A stretch of DNA of 8,765 nt from Syntrophaceae bacterium (GCA_012962595.1 DTXE01000530.1:1-8765), one strand, 5' to 3'; positions 1 to 5,964 are shown, counted from the stretch's first letter. The notes: generated from the letters alone by a model not told the origin. Numbers and translations: made by a program.

Positions 1-502
1 TCTTTAGGCATTCTTTATAGCCAAAGTTCTCAAATCCTACTTCTGCTCTTGCAAAGGCAGGAGATTCAGCAATAATTACTCTTCTTTTATAAAAAGATTT
101 TAGCACATCAAGTATGGCTGTAACACTATCAACGTGAGTTGCTGCCAGCTGCCTTCGGACTGATACAAAATTTGGTTTAATGACTACCTGTTTATTGCCA
201 ATAGCTTTTCTTATATCCTCTTCAATAAGTTTTAGGGCTGTGAACATATTGTCTCTTCTGTCATCACCTTTCACCAGAGCAACCGTAGAAACCCTGTCAG
301 CTTTCCTAGCGATGTGCCCACGAGCCTCAGTAGCCTTTACCCATGAGAGCCATTCCAAGCCAAATGTTATCCCTACCATTCCCAAAGGCGCACATTTTAT
401 GAATGTTCTTCTGGTAATTTCTCCACCTATTTTCTTGTGGTAATCATTTGTGGAATGATCCCTCCTTCTTTTACAATGTGTATACTCTGATTCTTTAACC
501 AT
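1..502 (-). CDS. DUF362 domain protein with Tat-type signal, N-terminal part (cut by window edge)
   Basis: I translated this minus-strand frame by hand. It is open from ATG (502-500) to the left edge, about 167 residues. It contains a twin-arginine motif, ITRRTFIK, followed by a hydrophobic stretch (APLGMVGITFGL), so Tat-dependent export is likely. The part after the signal (VALVKGD, then VVIKPNFVS, THVDSV and VIIAESPAF) matches the start of DUF362 (PF04015), a family often found in anaerobes and sometimes fused to ferredoxin domains. The molecular function is not established. The chosen ATG has a GCGAGGA ribosome site just upstream. It gives an unusually long, basic, His-rich n-region before the RR pair (residues 31-32), and a start nearer 447 is more typical but lies in another frame (see findings). 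Family call is fairly sure; the exact start is not. Confidence 0.78.
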   Translation of the reverse strand, partial: MVKESEYTHCKRRRDHSTNDYHKKIGGEITRRTFIKCAPLGMVGITFGLEWLSWVKATEARGHIARKADRVSTVALVKGDDRRDNMFTALKLIEEDIRKAIGNKQVVIKPNFVSVRRQLAATHVDSVTAILDVLKSFYKRRVIIAESPAFARAEVGFENFGYKECLK

Positions 503-505
503 GTT

Positions 506-531
506 CCTCGCTCTATTACCATAAAGCGAGG
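506..531 (-). promoter_or_regulatory. hairpin covering the ribosome site of the DUF362 gene
   Basis: The arms cctcgct (506-512) and agcgagg (525-531) are exact reverse complements. A further tat/ata pairing inside leaves a 4-nt loop. In the minus-strand mRNA the 3' arm contains the GCGAGG ribosome site that lies just before the ATG at 502, so the stem could limit translation initiation. The pairing is seen directly; the regulatory role is inference. Confidence 0.4.
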
Positions 532-573
532 AAAAATTCTATTGTTCTTTTTTTGAATTAAATGGTTATTTAT

Positions 574-620
574 TTTACTCGGTAAAATGAAACTTATAAC
601 CGGTGCTGAGTTGACTCAAT
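574..620. repeat. short palindromic repeat element, copy 1
   Basis: This copy has TTTACTCGGTAA (574-585), a 13-base centre, then ACCGG (599-603) and CTGAGTTGACTCA (606-618) followed by ATA. The same order of blocks recurs at 4683-4768. ACTCGGTA (577-584) can pair with TGCTGAGT (604-611) using two G-U pairs in plus-strand RNA. TGAGT/ACTCA (607-618) and ATTTTAC/GTAAAAT (572-588) can form alternative short hairpins. It lies between the DUF362 gene and tRNA-Ala. I do not recognise it as a named family. Confidence 0.5.
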
Positions 621-701
621 AGCCATTTGAATTGCTTTTAGTCAAAGGACCCGACCAGAGTTTGACCAAGAGATTAAATGGATTTATAGGTGGGCATGGT
701 C

Positions 702-749
702 AAAAATAAAGGGTTGACCAACATATCCTTTTGATCAACCCCTTATTTT
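702..749 (-). terminator. intrinsic terminator after tRNA-Ala
   Basis: On the minus strand, an 18-base arm (revcomp of 732-749, containing GGGGTTGATCA) pairs along its full length with the arm from 703-720, using two G-U pairs and an 11-nt loop. The 3' side ends in TTTATTTTTG, which supplies the U-rich tract. It starts 3 nt after the CCA end of tRNA-Ala. On the plus strand the same arms have two A-C mismatches, so the minus orientation fits better. Confidence 0.75.
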
Positions 750-752
750 CAT

Positions 753-829
<77 letters not shown>

Positions 830-846
830 ACTGTTATTGTTATTGC

Positions 847-875
847 AAGTTACCACAGAATATGAAATATGTCAA
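847..875 (-). promoter_or_regulatory. promoter of tRNA-Ala
   Basis: On the minus strand a perfect -35 TTGACA (875-870) is followed by a 17-bp spacer and TAACTT (852-847) as a weaker -10. Transcription would start about 10 bases before the tRNA 5' end at 829. The spacing and position are right for a stable-RNA promoter; the -10 box is the weak point. Confidence 0.6.
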
Positions 876-889
876 GGTTGTCCTTGACA
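870..889. promoter_or_regulatory. inverted repeat joining two divergent -35 boxes
   Basis: TGTCAAGG (870-877) and CCTTGACA (882-889) are exact reverse complements with a 4-bp spacer. Each arm contains a consensus TTGACA reading outward, one for tRNA-Ala and one for tRNA-Leu. The two -35 boxes are so close that two RNA polymerases probably cannot occupy both promoters at once. Confidence 0.7.
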
Positions 890-912
890 GATAAGCCTTT
901 CCTGAATATAAT
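884..912 (+). promoter_or_regulatory. consensus sigma70-type promoter of tRNA-Leu
   Basis: A perfect TTGACA (884-889), a 17-bp spacer and a perfect TATAAT (907-912) lie 18 bases before the tRNA-Leu 5' end. This is a full consensus promoter, as expected for a strongly expressed tRNA gene. The transcript may continue into pepA, since no clear terminator is seen after the tRNA. Confidence 0.9.
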
Positions 913-930
913 TCTAAAGTTTGAGGATAT

Positions 931-1019
931 GCCGGAGTGGTGGAACTGGTAGACGCAGGGGACTCAAAATCCCCCGGAGCAAGGCTTCCGTGCGAGTTCG
1001 AGTCTCGCCTCCGGCACCA
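931..1019 (+). tRNA. tRNA-Leu (anticodon CAA)
   Basis: GCCGGAG (931-937) pairs with CTCCGGC (1009-1015), followed by discriminator A and an encoded CCA (1017-1019). The anticodon stem GGGGA/TCCCC encloses loop CTCAAAA, giving anticodon CAA. A long variable arm (about CGGAGC to GCTTCCG) and a length of 89 nt mark a class II tRNA, as expected for leucine. The T arm is GAGTTCGAGTCTC. It reads UUG codons. Confidence 0.97.
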
Positions 1020-1039
1020 GTGAATCCAGACATTACTAT

Positions 1040-1068
1040 TTGCGTCAAGGTTACCTTCCCTCTATGCT
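1040..1068 (+). promoter_or_regulatory. possible weak promoter before pepA
   Basis: TTGCGT (1040-1045) and TATGCT (1063-1068) are separated by 17 bp, about 70 bases before the pepA start. The match to consensus is only partial (3 and 4 of 6). Read-through from the tRNA-Leu promoter is an equally good explanation for pepA expression. Confidence 0.25.
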
Positions 1069-1140
1069 ATCCTTATTCATTTTTGGTACTATGATTTTAG
1101 ACTAAATTATGAGGTGTGTTAGCATACAAGAAGGGATTAT

Positions 1141-2658
1141 GTGAGGATGAGGTTTATGAAGGTATCAGTCAAAAAAGGAAGAATAGAAAAGATTCCTTCG
1201 GAGGCCATTTTTCTCCCACATTTCGCGGATAATGATAAGCTTGGATATAGTGCACAACTTTTGGACAAGGCTACCGGTGGACTTCTTACAGAAGTCATTG
1301 GTACTGGTGACTTTAAGGGTGAACTTCACCAGACCTATATTTTGTTGACAAGACAAGCCATTCCTGCAAAACGGATTCTACTGGTAGGGTGTGGAAGAAA
1401 ATCTAATTTTAACTTAGTGAAGTTAAGAGCGGTGATCGTAAAGGCTGGGCAAAAGGTGAGGGATCTAGGATGGAAAAGTTTAACCATTCCCTTATCCCCG
1501 GAGATTATTGAGGGGGTGCCACTGGAAGATTTGGCTCAAGTTTATGTGGAAGGGATTTATAGTGGTTTATACCGGTTTACACAGTTTAGAACCACTGAGA
1601 GGAAAAGGGTAAAGGAGCTGGAGCAATTAACCCTGGTAGGAGAGGATGGGGTAAATCTCAAAAGAGTGCGGGAAGGGGTAAATAGAGGAGAGATAATCTC
1701 AGATTCCCTCTCTTTGGTGAGGGACTTAGTTTCCTCTCCCAGCAATAAAATAACCCCCACCATGCTAGCAGAAACTGCCCAAAGAATTGCTCGTGAAAAT
1801 GGTCTAAGATGCAAGGTTTTGGGTCTCGCTCAAATCAAAAAATTGGGTATGGGAGCTTTTCTAGCGGTAGCCAAAGGGAGTCAAGAGCCTGCCAAATTTA
1901 TCACATTAGAATATAGACCAAAAGTAAAGGGTGCCAAGACCATTGCCCTTGTGGGAAAGGGAATCACTTTCGATAGCGGTGGAATTTCCTTAAAGCCCTC
2001 TAAAGATATGGATAAGATGAAGGCAGATATGGCAGGAGGGGCTGTAGTGATGGGAGTCATTCAGGCGGTTTCCCAGCTTAATCTTTCCCTCCATGTGGTG
2101 GCCATAATCCCGGCAACGGAAAATCTTCCCAGTGGTTCAGCATACAAACCAGGGGATGTAATATCTTCCTTTTCTGGTCAGACTATAGAGGTCACATCCA
2201 CAGATGCGGAAGGTAGGCTAATCTTGGCCGATGCCATAGCCTACTCCCTAAAATACCATCCTTCTGCTATCATAGATGTGGCTACACTTACAGGTGCCTG
2301 TATTATTGCCCTCGGTGACTATGTTACGGGAATACTTGGAAATGATGATGATTTGATGGCTCAAGTTAAAAAGGCATCCCGTGTCACTGGGGAGATGGTA
2401 TGGGAACTTCCCCTTTTAGAGGAATACTTTGAATACTTGAAGAGTGATATTGCTGATTTTAAAAATGCCGGAGGCCGTGAGGCAGGGACTATACAAGGTG
2501 CTATCTTTCTAAGTAAATTTGTCAAAAACCGCCCCTGGGTCCATTTAGATATAGCGGGAACGGCCTGGATAGACAAGGACAAGCCCTACCACGCAAAAGG
2601 AGCCACTGGCATAGGTGTGAGGCTCCTTGTTCAGGTGCTGAGGCAATTGAGCGAATAG
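1141..2658 (+). CDS. pepA: cytosolic (leucyl) aminopeptidase, peptidase family M17
   Basis: This is a two-metal enzyme that removes N-terminal residues, especially leucine, from peptides in the cytoplasm. The 505-residue length is normal for the family. The N-terminal M17 domain covers about residues 20-150 and the catalytic domain about 183-495. All metal ligands known from E. coli PepA are present with a constant offset: K273 and D278 (GKGITFDSGG), D296 (KADMAGG), D355 and E357 (TDAEGRL). The catalytic K285 and R359 are also there. The family signature NTDAEGRL reads STDAEGRL here. The GTG start at 1141 has AGAAGGG 5 bases upstream; the ATGs at 1147 and 1156 are possible, and 1156 gives the more typical N-terminus MKVSVKKG. 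It follows tRNA-Leu by about 120 bases. Some PepA proteins also bind DNA; nothing here shows that. Confidence 0.95.
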   Translation: MRMRFMKVSVKKGRIEKIPSEAIFLPHFADNDKLGYSAQLLDKATGGLLTEVIGTGDFKGELHQTYILLTRQAIPAKRILLVGCGRKSNFNLVKLRAVIVKAGQKVRDLGWKSLTIPLSPEIIEGVPLEDLAQVYVEGIYSGLYRFTQFRTTERKRVKELEQLTLVGEDGVNLKRVREGVNRGEIISDSLSLVRDLVSSPSNKITPTMLAETAQRIARENGLRCKVLGLAQIKKLGMGAFLAVAKGSQEPAKFITLEYRPKVKGAKTIALVGKGITFDSGGISLKPSKDMDKMKADMAGGAVVMGVIQAVSQLNLSLHVVAIIPATENLPSGSAYKPGDVISSFSGQTIEVTSTDAEGRLILADAIAYSLKYHPSAIIDVATLTGACIIALGDYVTGILGNDDDLMAQVKKASRVTGEMVWELPLLEEYFEYLKSDIADFKNAGGREAGTIQGAIFLSKFVKNRPWVHLDIAGTAWIDKDKPYHAKGATGIGVRLLVQVLRQLSE

Positions 2659-2695
2659 ATCTTCAAATCCTCTCCATAAATCTATAGGAGATACC

Positions 2696-2845
2696 ATGTC
2701 CTTTGAGGGGTACTATCAAGCCATAAAATCTGGAGGGTCGTTAATCGAGAACTTAACAGAGTTTGGAGGTAAGACTCGCAAAGAGCTAGGGCCAGAGAGG
2801 AACCTGGTGGTCTCTCTACTTCGAGAAAGTCTTAGAAAAATGTGA
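2696..2845 (+). CDS. small protein of unknown function, 49 residues
   Basis: I found this short ORF by hand between pepA and the DUF177 gene. It begins with ATG, has a clear AGGAG (2686-2690) five bases upstream, and ends with TGA at 2843-2845. The start lies 37 bases after the pepA stop, so the two could be cotranscribed. The product begins MSFEGYYQAIKSGG and ends VVSLLRESLRKM. It is soluble-looking, with mixed charge, no signal peptide, no membrane segment and no cysteine; the last third could form an amphipathic helix. I do not recognise the family. The ribosome site and the fact that the frame fills most of an otherwise empty gap argue that it is real. Confidence 0.5.
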   Translation: MSFEGYYQAIKSGGSLIENLTEFGGKTRKELGPERNLVVSLLRESLRKM

Positions 2846-2856
2846 GGAATTTTTTA

Positions 2857-2885
2857 TTGACAAAATATTGGCTTTTCAATATTTT
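2857..2885 (+). promoter_or_regulatory. promoter of the DUF177-rpmF-plsX operon
   Basis: A perfect TTGACA (2857-2862) is followed by 17 bp and TATTTT (2880-2885, 4 of 6 with TATAAT). A start near 2892 would leave a leader of about 28 bases before the ATG at 2920. It lies just after the small ORF, so the ribosomal/fatty-acid genes probably form their own unit separate from pepA. Confidence 0.7.
2862..2885. promoter_or_regulatory. operator-like inverted repeat in the DUF177 promoter
   Basis: AAAATATTG (2862-2870) and CAATATTTT (2877-2885) are perfect 9-bp inverted arms with a 6-bp spacer. Together they fill the space from the last base of the -35 box through the whole -10 box. A dimeric repressor bound here would block the promoter. 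No regulator gene is in the window, and the site does not match an operator I can name. Confidence 0.45.
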
Positions 2886-2919
2886 AACAAACTTAACTTA
2901 TATTTAGAGAAGGGGCTTA

Positions 2920-3438
2920 ATGAAGATTAAATGTGAAGATATTGGAGATTCTGGTCTGACTTCAAGTTTTCTGAAGGATGTAGATTGGCTTAATGAATTG
3001 ATAAGTGATCTAAAGACTAAGGATTTCTCATTCTCAAAACCAATGAATCTCACTTTAACAGCCACCAGGTCAGGAGGGAATATCTTCATCAGGGGAAAAA
3101 TCAAAACCACGGTAATTTTGTCTTGTGCCCGGTGTTTGGAATCCTTTGAATATCCTGTAAACACGGATATGAATCTTACATTTGTACCTGCCTCTGAAAG
3201 GCCCCTACAAGTGGAAGATACCCCCGCTGAGTTAGAATTTTATGAAGGCGATACCATAGACTTATCTAAAGACATGAGGGACCAGATTTTACTAGCTATA
3301 CCTCTCAAACCTCTTTGTAAAGACTCTTGCAAAGGTTTATGCCCCCAATGTGGGGTGAATCTCAATATGGAATCTTGTAACTGCCACAGGGTTACATTCC
3401 ATTCCAAGTTTGAAATCTTGAGGGGGCTTGTTAAATAA
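2920..3438 (+). CDS. DUF177 / YceD family protein
   Basis: This is the conserved DUF177 (PF02620) protein that is very often encoded just before rpmF. In E. coli (YceD) and in plants the family is linked to 23S rRNA accumulation; its molecular action is not settled. The 172-residue protein shows the usual cysteine pairs: C69 and C72 (SCARC), then C133, C137, C141, C144, C153 and C155 (LCKDSCKGLCPQCG, CNC), likely a metal site. The late segment with CKGLCPQCGVNLN is typical of the family. The ATG has AAGGGG four bases upstream. It is the first gene of the unit with rpmF 16 bases downstream. Confidence 0.92.
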   Translation: MKIKCEDIGDSGLTSSFLKDVDWLNELISDLKTKDFSFSKPMNLTLTATRSGGNIFIRGKIKTTVILSCARCLESFEYPVNTDMNLTFVPASERPLQVEDTPAELEFYEGDTIDLSKDMRDQILLAIPLKPLCKDSCKGLCPQCGVNLNMESCNCHRVTFHSKFEILRGLVK

Positions 3439-3454
3439 AGAAAAGGGGATCAAA

Positions 3455-3637
3455 ATGGCTTTGCCTAAGAGAAAGATATCTAAATCTAGGAGAAATAAGC
3501 GAAGAGCCCACCATAAGGTGATACTGCCTGGCTTATCCCTATGTCCTCAATGCAATGAGCCTAAGCTTCCCCATCGTGCCTGCCTCATGTGTGGCACCTA
3601 TAGAGGCCGAAAGATCATAAAGGTTGAGGAAGTCTAA
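3455..3637 (+). CDS. rpmF: large-subunit ribosomal protein L32 (bL32)
   Basis: This is a 60-residue basic protein of the 50S subunit. It begins MALPKRKISKSRRNKRRAHH, the characteristic L32 N-terminus, and carries a zinc-type C30-x2-C33 / C43-x2-C46 set, so it is the zinc-binding (C+) form. The start at ATG 3455 has AAGGGG six bases upstream and is the family start; an upstream TTG at 3428 in the same frame would add nine atypical residues and overlap the DUF177 stop. Its place between DUF177 and plsX is the widely conserved arrangement that ties ribosome and lipid synthesis genes. Confidence 0.97.
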   Translation: MALPKRKISKSRRNKRRAHHKVILPGLSLCPQCNEPKLPHRACLMCGTYRGRKIIKVEEV

Positions 3638-3657
3638 GAACCTTCAGGGTGTAGACT

Positions 3658-4674
3658 ATGAACATAGCTGTAGATGCCATGGGAGGAGATAAGGCCCCGC
3701 GAGCGACTGTAGAAGGGGCCATTTTGGCATATAGAGAATACGGCATACCAACGATTCTAGTAGGGAATGAAAGACTGATTCAAGAGGAACTTACAAGACA
3801 TTATATCAAGGATGATAAGCTTCAAATACATCATGCTACCCAGGTTGCAGGGATGGCCGAATCTCCCACAGATATTCTGCGCAAAAAGAAGGATGCCTCT
3901 ATTTGTGTAGCCCTAGAATTGATCAAGAAAGGGGAAGCCCAGGCAGTGGTAAGCGCTGGAAGTTCGGGGGCTACTTTAGCAGGAGCCATATTCATATTAG
4001 GAAAGTTAAAAAATGTTGATAGACCTGCCTTAGCGGGTGTATTCCCCACGTTAAAGGGCCCCACAGTAATGATAGATGTGGGAGCTAATGTACACTGTAA
4101 GTCTTTACATCTAGTTCAGTTTGGAATTATGGCCAGCATTTTTGCTGAAAACATCTTAGGTATAAAGAATCCCAGAGTAGGACTATTAAATATAGGTGAG
4201 GAGGATTCCAAAGGAAATCGTATAGTTCGTGAGGCCTATGAGACCTTAAGGAAGAGTAACCTTAATTTTGTAGGCAATGTGGAAGGAAGGGAGATTTTTA
4301 CTGGCAATTTGGACGTGGTGGTATGCGATGGTTTTGTGGGCAACATCTGTTTGAAGCTGAGCGAAGGTTTGGCAGAAGCCACTGGCATTATGTTAAAAAA
4401 TGAGATAAAGAAAAATTTGCTTGCTAAGTTTGGATATTTCTTGGCTAGAAATGCCTTTTACAATTTTAGAAAGAGGGTTGATTACAGCGAATATGGAGGG
4501 GTTCCCCTTCTGGGAATTAATGGAATTGTAATAATTTGTCATGGTATATCTACCCCAAAAGCCATTAAGAACGCCATCCGTGTGGCCAAGGGCTTGGTAG
4601 AAAAAAAGGTTAATGAACATCTTTTGATTAGATTAAAGGAATTCAGCGAGTCAAAAAATTATAATTCTAAATGA
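3658..4674 (+). CDS. plsX: phosphate acyltransferase PlsX
   Basis: PlsX makes acyl-phosphate from acyl-ACP, which PlsY then uses to acylate glycerol-3-phosphate in the first step of phospholipid synthesis; it works peripherally at the membrane. The 338-residue length is normal. Family blocks appear in order: VDAMGGD (5-11), SAGSSGATLAG (99-109), GLLNIGEEDSKG (175-186), EGREIF plus CDGFVGN (209-229) and YGGVPLLGINGIVII (279-293). The ATG lies 20 bases after rpmF with AGGGTG upstream. The gene is followed by a 132-base gap with a strong hairpin and the second repeat element, so expression of the genes after it may be separate or attenuated. The usual next genes, fabH and fabD, are absent. Confidence 0.97.
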   Translation: MNIAVDAMGGDKAPRATVEGAILAYREYGIPTILVGNERLIQEELTRHYIKDDKLQIHHATQVAGMAESPTDILRKKKDASICVALELIKKGEAQAVVSAGSSGATLAGAIFILGKLKNVDRPALAGVFPTLKGPTVMIDVGANVHCKSLHLVQFGIMASIFAENILGIKNPRVGLLNIGEEDSKGNRIVREAYETLRKSNLNFVGNVEGREIFTGNLDVVVCDGFVGNICLKLSEGLAEATGIMLKNEIKKNLLAKFGYFLARNAFYNFRKRVDYSEYGGVPLLGINGIVIICHGISTPKAIKNAIRVAKGLVEKKVNEHLLIRLKEFSESKNYNSK

Positions 4675-4682
4675 CTATTCAC

Positions 4683-4770
4683 TTTACTCAGTAATATCAT
4701 TCTACGGGCAGGAGGGTTTCCTCTCAATCCTCCTGCCCAAGGGGGACCGGATACTGAGTTAACTCACTAA
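4683..4770. repeat. short palindromic repeat element, copy 2, with internal hairpin
   Basis: The blocks of copy 1 recur in the same order: TTTACTCAGTAA (4683-4694), then ACCGG (4746-4750), CTGAGTTAACTCA (4754-4766) and a TA. ACTCAGTA (4686-4693) pairs perfectly with TACTGAGT (4752-4759), and TGAGTTAACTCA (4755-4766) is a perfect 12-bp palindrome. The centre is longer than in copy 1 and contains the 13-bp GC-rich hairpin listed separately. It fills most of the gap between plsX and the acyl-CoA dehydrogenase gene. Confidence 0.55.
4706..4738 (+). terminator. strong hairpin after plsX, terminator-like but without a U tract
   Basis: GGGCAGGAGGGTT (4706-4718) pairs with AATCCTCCTGCCC (4726-4738) over 13 bp with one G-U pair and a 7-nt loop. 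In plus-strand RNA the stem is continuous; on the minus strand the G-U becomes a C-A mismatch. The bases after it are AAGGGGGACC, so a classical intrinsic terminator is not supported. It may protect the 3' end of a processed plsX transcript or reduce read-through into the next genes. Confidence 0.45.
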
Positions 4771-4806
4771 TTGTTTAATTCTAAGTAAGTTCCTAATGAG
4801 GTGTTA

Positions 4807-5964
4807 ATGGACTATTTCCTGACAGATAAGCAAAAGATGATAAAGAACCTGGCTAGACGGATTGCCGAGGAGAAGATAAAACCCAAACGTGCCGAATTAG
4901 ACGAAAAAGAAGAATTTCCCTGGGAACTCATGGATATTTTGGCAAAATCAGACCTTTTTGGGCTGATTATTCCTACGGAATACGGTGGCTTTGGGGGAGG
5001 GTGCTTTGAAAACTGTTTGGCGGTTGAAGAATTGGGCCGTGCCTGTATCGGTGTGGCAACTACCTTTGCTGCCAGTGGCTTAGGGGCCTATCCTATCTTG
5101 TTTTATGGCACTGAGGAGCAGAAACGAAAATATCTGCCAGAGATAGCAAGTGGACGCAAATTGGCAGCCTTTGCCCTCACGGAATCTAGCGCTGGAAGCG
5201 ATGCTGCAGGGATACAAACCCAGGCTACGTCAAGTGGCGACGTATATATATTAAATGGGACTAAGCAGTGGATAACTAATGGAGGCGAGGCGGAAGTTTA
5301 CTCTGTTATCGCCATGACCGATCGGACGCGGGGTGCTAGGGGCGCAAGTGCCTTTATCGTGGAGAAGGGTGATCCTGGATTCAGTTTTGGGAGAAAGGAA
5401 AAAAAGATGGGAATAAGGTGCTCATCTACTAGAGAGCTCATCTTTGATAACTGCCGAATCCCCAAAGATAGAATCATTGGCCGTGAGGGGATGGGGTTTA
5501 TCATTGCCATGAAGACCTTTGATGAAGCCCGTCCAGGCATAGGGGCCCTTTCCGTAGGGCTGGCTCAAGGCGCCCTGGATGAGGCAGTGAGGTTTGCAAA
5601 GGAGCGGGTGCAATTTGGGAAACCCATTATATCCTTTCAGGCCATTCAGCATATGCTTGCAGATATGGCCACTTTAACAGAGGCTGCCAGGGCCTTAGTT
5701 TACGCAGTTGCTAGATATATAGATACTAGGCCCAGAGATTTTTCCAAGGTTTCAGCAATGGCCAAGCTTTTTCCCAGCGATGTGGCCATGAAGGTTACCA
5801 CCGATGCTGTTCAGATCCTTGGAGGGCATGGCTATATGAGGGATTATCCTGTGGAGAAAATGATGAGAGATGCCAAGATACTTCAAATTTACGAGGGAAC
5901 CAATCAGATTCAGCGGAATATTATTGGACAGGCATTGAATAAGGAGTATGGAAAGAAGTTTTAA
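4807..5964 (+). CDS. acyl-CoA dehydrogenase family flavoprotein (probable CarC/Bcd-like partner of the ETF)
   Basis: This FAD enzyme oxidises acyl-CoA to 2-enoyl-CoA or runs in reverse, exchanging electrons with ETF in the cytoplasm. The 385-residue length and domain order are normal: N-terminal helices (about 1-110), a beta domain with FAALTESS-like FALTESSAGSD (about 122-132) and WITNGG (155-160), and a C-terminal helical domain with RVQFGKP and LGGHGY. The catalytic base is E363 in QIYEGTNQIQR, the position used in short- and medium-chain enzymes. The start at ATG 4807 has GAGG six bases upstream; a GTG at 4801 overlaps that ribosome site. Chain-length specificity cannot be read. The etfB and fused etfA right after it suggest a dedicated complex like CarCDE or Bcd-EtfAB. 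Confidence 0.93.
   Translation: MDYFLTDKQKMIKNLARRIAEEKIKPKRAELDEKEEFPWELMDILAKSDLFGLIIPTEYGGFGGGCFENCLAVEELGRACIGVATTFAASGLGAYPILFYGTEEQKRKYLPEIASGRKLAAFALTESSAGSDAAGIQTQATSSGDVYILNGTKQWITNGGEAEVYSVIAMTDRTRGARGASAFIVEKGDPGFSFGRKEKKMGIRCSSTRELIFDNCRIPKDRIIGREGMGFIIAMKTFDEARPGIGALSVGLAQGALDEAVRFAKERVQFGKPIISFQAIQHMLADMATLTEAARALVYAVARYIDTRPRDFSKVSAMAKLFPSDVAMKVTTDAVQILGGHGYMRDYPVEKMMRDAKILQIYEGTNQIQRNIIGQALNKEYGKKF

Noticed and set aside
180..443. Plus-strand 87-residue frame inside the DUF362 gene
   Set aside because: It is antisense to a frame with a clear Tat motif and DUF362 blocks, has no ribosome site and shows no recognisable domain.
1020..1080. Terminator after tRNA-Leu
   Set aside because: The only inverted match, AAGGT-T-ACCTT, is too short and no stable stem followed by T residues was found.
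2904..3164. Minus-strand 86-residue frame opposite the DUF177 gene
   Set aside because: It is a shadow of a well-supported gene, with no ribosome site or family motif.
3428..3454. Upstream TTG start for rpmF
   Set aside because: It would add nine residues not found in L32; the ATG at 3455 has a good ribosome site and the conserved N-terminus.
4683..4770. Insertion-sequence remnant or MITE
   Set aside because: The ends are short and imperfect, no target-site duplication was seen and only two copies exist in the window; listed as an unnamed repeat instead.
4801..4806. GTG start for the acyl-CoA dehydrogenase
   Set aside because: It overlaps the GAGGTG sequence that serves best as ribosome site for the ATG at 4807.
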